A stretch of 64,000 nucleotides of DNA, from NCBI RefSeq assembly GCF_023838525.1, contig NZ_JAHUQD010000003.1, positions 1 through 64,000 on the forward strand, written 5' to 3'. The notes beneath the pieces are model-generated. The model was not told the origin of the DNA and did no database searches. It worked only from the letters and a program-made list of their open reading frames with translations. Position 1 is the stretch's first letter; the number at the start of each line of letters is the position of its first letter. The stretch comes from Caldicoprobacter algeriensis. GTDB lineage: Bacteria; Bacillota; Clostridia; Caldicoprobacterales; Caldicoprobacteraceae. This document shows positions 1 through 9,197 of the stretch, one piece after another. The position numbers and the translations under genes were made by a program.

Positions 1-97
1 AAAATGATTCTTAATTCTTATGAACTCGAGAAAAAAATTTGTGTTCTTTTCTGCCTCTCTTTTTTCTTTTCTTGTTGCCAACCCCAATCCCCTCCCA

Positions 98-152
98 AAA
101 GTGCTATTTTGCTGACTTTTTATAGTATTATTATACCATATTTAGCACTTTT
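98..152. promoter_or_regulatory. 10-bp inverted repeat around a possible promoter
   Basis: AAAAGTGCTA (98-107) and TAGCACTTTT (143-152) are perfect inverted repeats. Between them lie a TTGCTG (109-114) and a TTATAC (131-136) separated by 16 bases, a weak sigma-A-like pair. The right arm runs into a T tract. It could be an operator pair, a long-loop terminator of an upstream gene, or a leftover element end. The downstream frame starts only 11 bases later and is 5'-truncated, so this control region probably did not originally belong to it. Confidence 0.3.
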
Positions 153-162
153 TTGAAAGAGA

Positions 163-2094
163 TTGGCGTATTTTACCCTACAATTAGTCCGAAAAATTTT
201 TACTCCTCAGCGCTGTACCTTGCTAAATTATGTCCCTTATGAGCATGGTTTCTTCTGGTGGGGGGGCTATGGAAAAAGTACAGAGCATACTGCCTATCTA
301 AACCTCCGTAACGGTATCATGGCGCCACGCTCAGGATCGGTAGAGCAGAACGGTGCAGCCGTGGCTGAACAGATTGGTGGTCAGATTTTTATTGATGCTT
401 GGGGGTTGGTAGTCCCTGGTAATCCGAAGTTGGCAGCCGAATATGCTAAGAAGGCGGCTAGTGTAACCCATGGAGGAAATGGGGTATATGGCGGAATGTT
501 TATTGCAGCTTGCATTAGTGCTGCCTTCGTAGAACAGGACCTTGAGAAGATTATTGAGGCGGGACTATCCACCATTCCCCAAGATTGTGAATATGCTCGG
601 ATGAGTCGGGATGTCATGGCCTTTTACAAAAAACACCCTGACAACTGGAGGGATTGCTTCAAGTTCGTAAAGAGCAATTATGGATATGACCGTTACCCAG
701 GAGTATGCCATATTATTCCTAATTCGGCTGTCATTGTTCTTTCACTGCTATACAGTGAAGGCGATTTCTCCAAAGCCATCAATATCTGCAATATGTGTGG
801 TTGGGATACCGACTGCAATGTAGGCAATGTAGGAACGATTATGGGGGTACGGAATGGTTTGGAGGGAATAGACTATAATAAGTGGATAAAACCCATCAAT
901 GATTTTCTGGCCTGCTCCAGTGTTGTGGGTAGCTTAAACATTGTGGATATCCCTGGGGCTGCAGCCTATATCGCCAATTTAGCTTACAAGATTGCGGGGG
1001 AAAAATGCCCTGATGAGTGGCGGGATATTCTGGAAGGAAAGGCCGCAAAATTCCATTTTGAGTTTCCTGGTTCTACCCATGCCTTCCGGGTTGATGCAGA
1101 TATTGATAGAAGTTTGGAATATGATCTGCACCATACTGTAGAAGAGGCTCACAGCGGGAAGGGTGCCCTAAAAGTTATTGCCAAACCTTTATCGGGTGGA
1201 AATGAGCTTCGAGTATTTCATAAGACCTATTACAGGCCTAGGGACTTTCATGACAGCCGATACGATCCCAGTTTTTCACCGATCCTGTATCCCGGCCAAA
1301 CCCTGAAGGGTTGCGTTAAGGTTCCTAGAGAGATCGGGTTTGGGGTTCTGGCCTGCTTGTATGTCAAAGATGGTAATTCCGGACGTTATGTGGAAGGGCC
1401 CAAAGTAGAGCTGGTTCCGGGTGAATGGACTGAACTCAATTTTGATATTCCCAAGATGGAAGGGGCTTGTCTGGAAGAGGCGGGGGTTAAGTTGATTCCC
1501 AAGGATGGCTGGAATTCCACCCTAGTATTCTATCTGGACGATTTCGATTTTGTCGGTTCTCCGGAATATACGATTGACTTTGCCAAAGAAAGGATGGAGA
1601 TTTGGAACGGGCTACATCAGGAAGTCAGCCAGTTTACTTATCTCAAGGGAATTTGGAAGCTTGAGGAAGGTGAGTTGAGCGGTAGTTGCTGTGATTTCGG
1701 CGAAGCCTATACTGGAGCTCGTGACTGGAAGGATTATACCTATGAGGTTACATTAATTCCTAAAGTAGGGGACTACCATCGGATCAATTTTAGGGTGCAG
1801 GGAGCTATTCGATCCTATGCAGTAGGATTGGCGCCTGACAATAAACTTGTTCTCTATAAGAACGAAAATGGATATAGGGTTTTAGTAGAGAAGGATTTCT
1901 TATGGGAACATGGAAAGGAATATACTTTGAAAGTGGAAGTGAAAGGCCCTGACATTAGGGTGTTTGTCAATGGAAAAGAGCTGATTGCCTTTACGGATAA
2001 AGAATCACCCTATCTGACAGGACAGGTAGGTATGTCTGTCTTCAAGGGTAGTCATTGTCATTTTAAGAATGTCATTATAGGGAGGGTAGTCTAA
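163..2094 (+). CDS. ADP-ribosylglycohydrolase-fold protein with C-terminal lectin-like domains, 5'-truncated
   Basis: Residues ~21-290 match the C-terminal half of ADP-ribosylglycohydrolase (DraG/ARH) family proteins. The family's late metal-binding motif is visible as GWDTDC at 213-218, followed by a Gly-rich GNVGTIMG segment. Residues ~300-480 look like a carbohydrate-binding beta-sandwich and ~490-643 like a LamG/DUF1080-type module. The N-terminal helical part with the first metal-binding Asp residues is missing. The frame opens at a TTG with poor Shine-Dalgarno spacing and an in-frame TGA lies at 154-156, so this is a 5'-truncated gene whose first ~20 residues may be non-native. Base composition is richer in GC than the following genes. 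Substrate is unknown; such fusions are common in glycan-utilisation clusters. It may be non-functional. Confidence 0.65.
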   Translation: MAYFTLQLVRKIFTPQRCTLLNYVPYEHGFFWWGGYGKSTEHTAYLNLRNGIMAPRSGSVEQNGAAVAEQIGGQIFIDAWGLVVPGNPKLAAEYAKKAASVTHGGNGVYGGMFIAACISAAFVEQDLEKIIEAGLSTIPQDCEYARMSRDVMAFYKKHPDNWRDCFKFVKSNYGYDRYPGVCHIIPNSAVIVLSLLYSEGDFSKAINICNMCGWDTDCNVGNVGTIMGVRNGLEGIDYNKWIKPINDFLACSSVVGSLNIVDIPGAAAYIANLAYKIAGEKCPDEWRDILEGKAAKFHFEFPGSTHAFRVDADIDRSLEYDLHHTVEEAHSGKGALKVIAKPLSGGNELRVFHKTYYRPRDFHDSRYDPSFSPILYPGQTLKGCVKVPREIGFGVLACLYVKDGNSGRYVEGPKVELVPGEWTELNFDIPKMEGACLEEAGVKLIPKDGWNSTLVFYLDDFDFVGSPEYTIDFAKERMEIWNGLHQEVSQFTYLKGIWKLEEGELSGSCCDFGEAYTGARDWKDYTYEVTLIPKVGDYHRINFRVQGAIRSYAVGLAPDNKLVLYKNENGYRVLVEKDFLWEHGKEYTLKVEVKGPDIRVFVNGKELIAFTDKESPYLTGQVGMSVFKGSHCHFKNVIIGRVV

Positions 2095-2131
2095 ATTAAT
2101 AATGGAAGGGCTTTTGAAATCTGTTAACTAT

Positions 2132-2225
2132 TTGACAATATGAGATTTAGCACTATTAGAGGTATTGGTTCTAGGGAAATGGGGGAGTGCGAGGGGGCAG
2201 CAATCCCCCTCAATTTGTTGAGGGG
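2132..2225 (+). promoter_or_regulatory. Leader of the GH32 gene: promoter-like pair and two mutually exclusive hairpins
   Basis: TTGACA at 2132-2137 and TATTAG at 2154-2159 form a plausible promoter with a 16-base spacer. Downstream, GAGGGGG (2191-2197) can pair with CCCCCTC (2205-2211). The same CCCCTC (2206-2211) can pair instead with GAGGGG (2220-2225). No U tract follows either stem, so this is not a plain terminator. The two stems exclude each other, as in an attenuator or RNA-binding-protein target. Function is inferred only from pairing. Confidence 0.35.
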
Positions 2226-2336
2226 AGAATATCACATAAGAGATGTTGAAATTGTTATGCTAAGCAGATTCTGGGCTATTGTATGAAGCATGGTAATTAA
2301 CTAACTTTACCTACGAATGTAACATTAGGGGGAGAT

Positions 2337-3959
2337 ATGATGGATGTAACAAAAAAAGTGTTAATTCAAAACAATTATTTGTGTTTGCCTGTTAAAAATG
2401 GGGCACCAAAGCGGTTAGTAAGATGTACTATTGATTACGAAGATTTTAGAGAATTCGAAATAGAGTTGGCTGAAGGAGAACCAGATTTTTGGGTTTTTAT
2501 TGATGTGAGAAAGTTCATAGGACGACAGCTTAGTATTACTATCTACAATACAGAGAACAAAAATATCCTGGATACTATTGAACATGGGAATGATATTAAG
2601 GGAGCGGATAATTTATACCAAGAGAAATATCGCCCTCAGTTCCATTATTCTGCCAAACGGGGATGGATAAATGACCCTAATGGCCTTGTATATTACAAAG
2701 GTGAATATCATCTCTTCTATCAACATAACCCATATGGGTGCAAATGGGGGAACATGCATTGGGGGCATGCTGTGAGTAGGGACCTGGTACACTGGAGCGA
2801 GCTAGAGGATGCATTGTATCCTGACGAGATGGGTACAATGTTTTCTGGCTCTGGAGTAGTTGATACCAATAATACCTCTGGACTCAAGTGTGGTACAGAA
2901 GATCCTATAATACTCTTTTACACAGCTGCCGGGGGAACATCTGTGCAATCAGAAGGACGGTACTTTACACAGTGTATTGCTTACAATAATGACAGGGGAC
3001 GTACTTGGACTAAATACCAAGGGAATCCGGTTATTGGAACCATAACGAAATATAACCGTGATCCTAAGGTGATTTGGCATGAAGACTCCCAGCAGTGGAT
3101 CATGGCTTTATACCTTGAAAATCAAGAATATGCATTATTTGCCTCTCGGAATCTTATAAATTGGAGCGAGGTCGGACGTTACCAGATTGAGGGAACGGGA
3201 GAGTGTCCTGATTTATTTGAACTGCCGGTGGATGGCAATCCAAAAAATAAAAAGTGGGTTTTTTGGAGTGCTAATGGAAGTTATTTGATTGGAACTTTTG
3301 ATGGTCGCAATTTTACTGAGGAGTATAGAGTTATTACCGGCAGTTCAATTCAAACAGGATACAGCTATGCTGCTCAGACTTGGAACAACATCCCCAAAGA
3401 TGATGGCCGAGTCATTCAAATAGCATGGGCTACCATTGATATACCAGATATGCCTTTCAATGGGTGTATGACCTTCCCCTGTGAGTTGACTCTCCGAACC
3501 ACTGATGAAGGTATACGCCTTTTTACTAATCCTGTACGGGAGATTGAAAAGCTCTATGGGCATAGGTATTCATGGGAGCCTCAAATGCTTAAAGAGGATA
3601 CCAGCCTATTCATTGATGTTGATAGCGAACTTTTGGATATATGCGGTGAATTTGATTTGGGTTCGGCCAAAAGAATAATCATCGATATACATGGTGTGCA
3701 ATTGATTTATGACGTGAAAGAACAGAAGCTCTCATGTATGGGTAAATGTGCTTCTTTAAAACCGCAGCAGCGAAAAATTCGTTTACGTGTCTTGGTCGAT
3801 CGTACAATTATCGAGATCTTTGGAAATGAAGGAATAGTATACATGCCTGTTGGAGCTATTACTCAAGATAAAAATAAACCCTTGGAATTCCTTGCTGAAG
3901 GTGGAGAGGCAATGCTTATTTCATTAAATATTTCAACAATAAATAGTATTTGGATATAA
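2337..3959 (+). CDS. GH32 beta-fructosidase (levanase/inulinase/sucrose hydrolase type)
   Basis: 540-residue glycoside hydrolase family 32 protein that would release fructose from fructans or sucrose-like sugars. The three family signatures are present: WINDPNG at 110-116 with nucleophile Asp113, RDP at 241-243 (transition-state stabiliser), and EC at 289-290 with the acid/base Glu289. The five-bladed propeller covers ~100-410 and a beta-sandwich follows to the end. The first ~95 residues are an extra N-terminal module. No signal peptide is seen, so it is probably cytoplasmic and acts on imported oligosaccharides. ATG at 2337 follows an AGGGGGAGAT ribosome site; a second ATG is adjacent. A decayed sugar ABC permease gene follows, suggesting a former transport operon. 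Family certain, exact substrate not. Confidence 0.93.
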   Translation: MMDVTKKVLIQNNYLCLPVKNGAPKRLVRCTIDYEDFREFEIELAEGEPDFWVFIDVRKFIGRQLSITIYNTENKNILDTIEHGNDIKGADNLYQEKYRPQFHYSAKRGWINDPNGLVYYKGEYHLFYQHNPYGCKWGNMHWGHAVSRDLVHWSELEDALYPDEMGTMFSGSGVVDTNNTSGLKCGTEDPIILFYTAAGGTSVQSEGRYFTQCIAYNNDRGRTWTKYQGNPVIGTITKYNRDPKVIWHEDSQQWIMALYLENQEYALFASRNLINWSEVGRYQIEGTGECPDLFELPVDGNPKNKKWVFWSANGSYLIGTFDGRNFTEEYRVITGSSIQTGYSYAAQTWNNIPKDDGRVIQIAWATIDIPDMPFNGCMTFPCELTLRTTDEGIRLFTNPVREIEKLYGHRYSWEPQMLKEDTSLFIDVDSELLDICGEFDLGSAKRIIIDIHGVQLIYDVKEQKLSCMGKCASLKPQQRKIRLRVLVDRTIIEIFGNEGIVYMPVGAITQDKNKPLEFLAEGGEAMLISLNISTINSIWI

Positions 3960-4039
3960 TATGGTATACGTCATGGTAGGTTTACTAACATATGGTTAAT
4001 CTCACGGCCAATGTGTCTTCGCTTATTAATTATGTTGCA

Positions 4040-4501
4040 TATACAAATCCAAAATTTATTAAAAACTTAGAGTGGATTGATACGTTTATGACTTTGATTA
4101 TTCCCTCTATTTTTAGTCTTTACGGAACATTCCTATTTAGATAATTTTTTATGACTATTCCTAGAGATCTAGAAAAGTCTGTTGAAGATTGATGGAGAGA
4201 GCTATTTTACCTATTTTTTATAAGAATCATTATCGCTTTGTGTAAGCCTGCTTTAACTACTCTAGGTACTTTTGTATTTCTATGAATTTAGAATAATTTT
4301 CTTTGGCCTTTGGTTGTCACAAATTCTGTAAGTATGAATACCTTGCCATGGGGAATTGCTTTCTTTCAAGGACAGTACACAGTTCAATGGAATTATTTAA
4401 TGGCAGCAGGTACTATCACACTATTGCCTTTACTCATTGTATTTCTTTTTGCACAGAGGTTCTTCATTGGAGGAATTACGTTAACGGGTCTAAAAGGATA
4501 A
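4040..4501 (+). pseudogene. Decayed CUT1 sugar ABC transporter permease (MalG/AraQ type)
   Basis: A single reading frame from ~4040 to 4501 retains the C-terminal half of a MalG-like permease: a WIDTFMTLIIPSIFSLYGTF-like segment, then IPRDLE, then PALTTLG, NNFLWPLVVTNS, FFQGQYTVQWN, and the typical ending FFIGGITLTGLKG. The frame is broken by stops at TAA 4142-4144, TGA 4190-4192, and a TGA and TAG just before the NNFLWPL segment (one where a conserved Trp is expected). The EAA-loop region is shortened. Only the last ~63 codons remain open. The gene lies between GH32 and the GHL6 hydrolase and was probably part of a lost transporter operon. Homology to the intact permease at 11995 is only at family level. 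Confidence 0.85.
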
Positions 4502-4528
4502 TAATATATTTTGAAAGAGGTGGTTATT

Positions 4529-6577
4529 ATGTCAAAATGGTATCAAAAGAGTTACAGGCGAAGTCTTGTCGACATGCATATTGAGGCTTGGAATGATGAG
4601 TTTTTGTCCCAATTTGATCCGGAAACATACGTGGAACTTTTAAAGAAAGCTAATATTCAGTCTGCCATGCTTTATATAAATTCTCATGTTGGCTACTGTT
4701 ATTGGCCAACTAAAACAGGATGTATGCATCCGGGTTTTAAGGGCGAGGACAAAATGAAAAAGCTCTTTGATTTATGCCATAAGGCGGGTATGGATGTTAT
4801 TGTTTATTACAGTTTGATCTACAATAATTGGGCATATAATTTGAATCCAAGCTGGCGTATGTTGGACAGGAACGGAAAAGCCTCTCGAGAGAATGGAGGA
4901 CGCTATGGACTTTGTTGTCCAAACAGTCAGGGATACAGGGAATTTGTTTTTGCTCAAATCAAGGAATTTTGCCAGCATTTTGATTTTGAAGGTGTTTTCT
5001 TTGACATGACATTCTGGCCAATGGTGTGTTTTTGTAATTCATGTAAAGAGAGATATGCCAAGGAAGTCGGAGGGGACATACCTACGGTAATAGATTGGAA
5101 TAATCCAGTGTGGGTTAATTTTCAAAAGAAGAGAGAAGAGTGGATGAGTGAATTTGCTGAGATTACCACTCGAGAAATGAAAAAATATAAACCGTATGCA
5201 ACGGTAGAACACCAATATTCAACCGCTACTCAGCCATGGATTAGAGGAGTTACAGAAGGAATTTCCCAGGCTAGTGACTATATTGGTGGAGATTTTTATG
5301 GGGGATTCATGCAGCAATCCTTTGTCTGTAAACTGTACTATGGGCTAACTCGTAATCAACCTTTTGAATATATGACCTCCAGGTGTTATCCGAATTTAAG
5401 AGATCATACCACCATGAAATCAAGAGAAATGATTGCACTTCATAACTATATAACCATGGCCCACCAAGGAGCCTTTCTAATTATCGATGCAATTGATCCG
5501 ATAGGAACTATGAACCCAAAAGTATATGAGCTGATTGGAGATGTTTTTGAAGAATCTAAGAAGTACGAACCTTATCTTGGCGGTAAATTTTGCAAGGATG
5601 TAGGAATTTATTTCAGCTTGCGTGCAAAAATGAATCCTGATGTCAATGGTAATGATGCAATTGATCCTGATTATGGTGTGCCTCACCTGGATGCGGCTTT
5701 CGGAGCAGCATGTATCCTAAAGGAAAACCATATACCCTTTGGGGTGGTAAACAATTACAAGCTAGAAGATTTGTCAAAAATTAAAATTTTGATTCTACCT
5801 GATGTGGTGGTAATGGATGAAACAGAGAAACAAGCAGTAAAGGATTTTGTACAAAAAGGTGGCAGTTTGTATATTAGTGGTAGAACTGCACCTGATCTGG
5901 TGGCGGAGATGCTTGGACTCCAATATGAGGGTAGAACAGAGGAAGATATTACATATATAACATTTAACGATAATGGTAATTTTCTTATATCAAATACCAA
6001 TGTAAATTATCCACTTACAATATTCGGGTATCAATTAAAAATGAGTGGGGCTTCTAAAGAACAGATATTAGCCACTATTACGCTTCCTTATACTAACCCA
6101 TCGGAATCTGGGCAATTTGCTTCTATTCATTCCAATCCTCCGGGGATTAATACGGAATATCCTTCTGTAATATATGGTTCATATGGTAGAGGTAAGGTCA
6201 TATGGGTGGCTGCACCTCTTGAAGCTGCTCAACAGGAGCCTCACCGACAGGTGTTTGTCAATATGATTCGTGAATTAGCTACAGAGCCTTTTGCCTTCCA
6301 AGCAGATGGACCGGGGGTTGCTGAAATTACTCTATTTCATAAGGAAGAAGAGAACAGGTTTTTAGTCTCTGTAGTCAATATACAGGAAGGGTTCCATATT
6401 CTGCCTGTATATAATATGACTGTAAGGATAAGGCTTGATAATAAAAAACCTGTGAGAGTGGTGATGCTGCCTTCTAAGAAAGAAATCAAATTTGATGTAA
6501 AGAATGGATATGTGGAATTTAAAATTGATAAGCTGGATATATTTAAAATGTTTGCAGTGGATTATGAAAATAAATAG
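4529..6577 (+). CDS. GHL6-type glycoside hydrolase with beta-galactosidase-trimerisation-like domain
   Basis: About 682 residues. The first ~330 residues form a TIM-barrel resembling the hypothetical glycosyl hydrolase 6 (GHL6) family, related to GH29/GH42-like enzymes. Segments include YINSHVGYCYWPT, the strand FEGVFFDMTFW whose Asp is a candidate nucleophile, and ATVEHQYS with a candidate acid/base Glu. Residues ~370-600 resemble the GH42 middle (trimerisation, glutamine-amidotransferase-like) domain, with DVGIYFSLRA and ILILPDVVVMD. The ATG at 4529 is preferred because AAAGAGGTGG (4514-4523) lies six bases upstream; the frame is open to a TTG at 4511. No signal peptide. Substrate not predictable; alpha-L-fucoside or beta-galactoside are guesses from fold relatives. 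Confidence 0.75.
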   Translation: MSKWYQKSYRRSLVDMHIEAWNDEFLSQFDPETYVELLKKANIQSAMLYINSHVGYCYWPTKTGCMHPGFKGEDKMKKLFDLCHKAGMDVIVYYSLIYNNWAYNLNPSWRMLDRNGKASRENGGRYGLCCPNSQGYREFVFAQIKEFCQHFDFEGVFFDMTFWPMVCFCNSCKERYAKEVGGDIPTVIDWNNPVWVNFQKKREEWMSEFAEITTREMKKYKPYATVEHQYSTATQPWIRGVTEGISQASDYIGGDFYGGFMQQSFVCKLYYGLTRNQPFEYMTSRCYPNLRDHTTMKSREMIALHNYITMAHQGAFLIIDAIDPIGTMNPKVYELIGDVFEESKKYEPYLGGKFCKDVGIYFSLRAKMNPDVNGNDAIDPDYGVPHLDAAFGAACILKENHIPFGVVNNYKLEDLSKIKILILPDVVVMDETEKQAVKDFVQKGGSLYISGRTAPDLVAEMLGLQYEGRTEEDITYITFNDNGNFLISNTNVNYPLTIFGYQLKMSGASKEQILATITLPYTNPSESGQFASIHSNPPGINTEYPSVIYGSYGRGKVIWVAAPLEAAQQEPHRQVFVNMIRELATEPFAFQADGPGVAEITLFHKEEENRFLVSVVNIQEGFHILPVYNMTVRIRLDNKKPVRVVMLPSKKEIKFDVKNGYVEFKIDKLDIFKMFAVDYENK

Positions 6578-6593
6578 ATTGGGAAGCGTGAGC

Positions 6594-6803
6594 ATGACAA
6601 GCAAAATGATTGCAGTAAAAGCTCTTAAAGAGAGAAAGAACATCCTAAGATTGGCACCTAACCTTAAGGAAAAAGTAACATTGGCGGAAGCTCTCGAACT
6701 TCTAGGACCGAACATTATCGGGGAGGCTTTGTGGTCTAAATGTGGGAAATGATCTATGTTTTCGAAATTTTTTGATAACTTAGGACTACTTCATAAGGAA
6801 ACT
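6594..6803 (+). pseudogene. Remnant of a cupin/mannose-6-phosphate-isomerase-like gene
   Basis: The frame from ATG 6594 reads as the beginning of a conserved protein of the class I mannose-6-phosphate isomerase-like (cupin) group. A KALKERKNILRLAPN start is followed directly by VTLAEALELLG and IIGEALWSKCGK. In intact relatives, as I remember them, about 70 residues separate these two blocks, which implies an internal deletion. After a TGA at the position of an expected Trp, the same frame continues MFSKFFDNLG before homology is lost. Family assignment is from memory of motif order and only moderately sure; that the gene is broken is clearer. It starts 16 bases after the GHL6 gene and would have been in its operon. 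Confidence 0.5.
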
Positions 6804-6996
6804 CAACTTATAATATTGAAGTCAAGCATACAGAAATAGTTTACTCATTGCAATTACTGGTTGAAAATGTTATACTATCCATAGGGTAATGCCACCTCCC
6901 GATTAGTGTTTTGTAGTAAGTATTCGATAGGTATGGGTATGACCCTTTATGTATCTATTGGAATATTAGCTTAAGGAAATTTTATACATTTTTCTT

Positions 6997-7014
6997 CATT
7001 TGTTTGTACAAATG
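6997..7014. promoter_or_regulatory. Inverted repeat upstream of the sensor kinase
   Basis: CATTTGT (6997-7003) and ACAAATG (7008-7014) form a perfect inverted repeat around TTGT, 220 bases before the kinase start. The sequence fits a small operator for a dimeric regulator. No second full copy was found, although a related TTTGTAC occurs again near 7041. The rest of 6804-7237 is AT-rich leader in which I recognise no gene. Confidence 0.25.
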
Positions 7015-7237
7015 TACGAAATTTAGATAGTCGGTTTTTTGTTTGTACTTTTAATTCTAATCAGAGAACGAAAGGTGTCTTACTTTTTTAAGACCTCCTT
7101 TTTATACAGTTATATTGATTTAACTTTCTTTTTATGAAGTAATTATGTGAAAAATGTTTGTTAATATATTTTTCATAAAATTAAATGTATTTAAGCCAGT
7201 TTTAGATAAATATTGTATATTCAAAAAGGGGGTCATC

Positions 7238-8983
7238 ATGCTGAGATTTATAAACCGTTTTTCAGTATTCAGGAAAGTATTATTGTTGTTTATATTATTG
7301 GTCTTTCCAATGTATATGTCTAGTTTTTATATAATTTTAAAAGGCCAGTCCAGCATTCGAAAGGAGATACTAAAATCCGCGGAAGCAAAGGCTAGTTTTT
7401 ATATGTCCTATCTGGAAGCACAGCTTTATAATGTGATGCAGCTTCAGCTTGATATTTTGAACGATAAAAATATAAACATGCTACAAAGATCCGATACCGA
7501 TATAAGTGAAGTTGACACTTATCAAATACTAAACGAAATAAGAAACACCCTGTGGGAAACAGCAAATATGAATCCATATATAAAAGAAATAACTGTATAT
7601 TTACCAGTTGCGAAAAAAAAGATTACTACTCAATCCATACTTTCAATAGATAGTGAAGAATATTATATTTATCTTAGTCGTTCTAACGTTGAAAACTTGC
7701 CTTTCTGTTTAATAGGTGATGACTATTACATGAATATGACTCCTCAATTCTATGGCAAATCAGAACAATTATCAAAAACTGCCCGGGTGTTTGTTGTGAG
7801 TATATGCATTTCAAAAGAAGCGGTATTGACTACAATGAAGGACATTCCAGGGATTGAGGGTGGGAATGTACTTCTTATAAGCGATGGGAGAGGATTAGAT
7901 CTATCTCTTGATAATGCGGAAAAATACAGAATGGGTGTGGAGAAGCTATTGGATGATTTATCATTGCAGGAAAAAATGCATGAAAAGATAAATATAGATG
8001 GAACAATATATTACGTATTTTTTAATCCCTCATCCTTTTTGCACAGTGTTTTAGTTGTGTTTATACCCGAAAGTAACTTTCTGAATACGTTAAAGATGTT
8101 TAGCTTGTGGATTTGGGCTATGTCGGCATTGGTATTGTTATTGGTGGGCATATTTAGTTTTTGGCTTAAGGGTATTATAGCTCAACCTTTGGAACGGTTG
8201 ATGGATGCATTGGAGAAAGTGGAAGATGGGACGGTTGATATACAGGTTGAGTACTCAAAAAACGATGAATTTGGGCACATATATCGCCAGTTTAATTATT
8301 TGGTAAACAGGTTAAAACAATTAGTTTCAGATGTATACAGGAAGGAGTTGATGCTTAAGGAAGCTGAGTTTAAACAGCTTCAATATCAGATAAATCCTCA
8401 TTTCCTTTATAACAGTCTTTTAATTGTGAGTGCTTTAGTACAATTGGGAGACACAGACTGTGCTCTCAAGTTGATAAGGCATCTAAGCAGCTATTATCAA
8501 TATATAACCAAAGAAGTATCGAATGATGTTGAACTCATTAAAGAAATCAGTCATGCCAGGGATTATTGTGAGGTGCAAAATATTAGATTTCAAGGGCGAA
8601 TAACGGCTGAGTTTGATGAATTGCCGGAGCATATGAGAGAATTTCGTGTTCCCAGGCTTATACTTCAACCCATAATAGAAAATGCATATAAGCATGGTTT
8701 AAAAAACAAGCTCAAAGATGGTATTCTAAAGATATCTTATGTTGATGATAGAGAATATTTCAGGATTGTTGTAGAAGATAATGGAGAAGAATTGACTGAA
8801 GAGGTGTTAGAAGGTCTACGTAATGTGATAAGTCGGGATGATGATAAAGAGTGGACAGGCACTGGCATAAAAAATGTGCACAACCGGCTTCGCATGAGGT
8901 TCAAAGGGAAAAGCGGGGTGCAGGTTGAAAGGAGTCCGATGGGAGGCCTGCGTGTCAGTCTGGTAATACGCAAGGAGATTTAA
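7238..8983 (+). CDS. YesM-type membrane sensor histidine kinase
   Basis: 581 residues. TM1 at ~10-34, an extracellular sensor region of about 250 residues, TM2 at ~290-312, a HAMP linker (~311-367), a His_kinase domain with the YQINPHFLYN box (phospho-acceptor His388), and a C-terminal HATPase with a PIIENAYKHGL N-box and GTGIKNVHNRL G-box. This layout is typical of YesM/LytS-family kinases that sense sugar or binding-protein status and phosphorylate AraC-type YesN regulators. The partner is probably the response regulator at 14281, with the transporter genes between them. ATG 7238 is chosen because AAAGGGGGT lies just upstream; the frame is open to 7154. A decayed copy of its 3' end and flank occurs at 25249-25570. 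Confidence 0.9.
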   Translation: MLRFINRFSVFRKVLLLFILLVFPMYMSSFYIILKGQSSIRKEILKSAEAKASFYMSYLEAQLYNVMQLQLDILNDKNINMLQRSDTDISEVDTYQILNEIRNTLWETANMNPYIKEITVYLPVAKKKITTQSILSIDSEEYYIYLSRSNVENLPFCLIGDDYYMNMTPQFYGKSEQLSKTARVFVVSICISKEAVLTTMKDIPGIEGGNVLLISDGRGLDLSLDNAEKYRMGVEKLLDDLSLQEKMHEKINIDGTIYYVFFNPSSFLHSVLVVFIPESNFLNTLKMFSLWIWAMSALVLLLVGIFSFWLKGIIAQPLERLMDALEKVEDGTVDIQVEYSKNDEFGHIYRQFNYLVNRLKQLVSDVYRKELMLKEAEFKQLQYQINPHFLYNSLLIVSALVQLGDTDCALKLIRHLSSYYQYITKEVSNDVELIKEISHARDYCEVQNIRFQGRITAEFDELPEHMREFRVPRLILQPIIENAYKHGLKNKLKDGILKISYVDDREYFRIVVEDNGEELTEEVLEGLRNVISRDDDKEWTGTGIKNVHNRLRMRFKGKSGVQVERSPMGGLRVSLVIRKEI

Positions 8984-9197
8984 AAAATCACCTGCACATT
9001 AGCTAATAGTCATAAAAGTGAAAGAATCATGTTATAAAAGTTCATGGATTAAATCCTCTTTAAATATTACAATAAGCATAGCTATAAATGGGCAGTTATG
9101 GAGATGATGTACTTTTTAAAACCAAAATTCCTGGCACATAAATTTCCATTTTAATTCTATAATTGCCCATAAATTGACAAAAAGGGGGATTAAAAGT

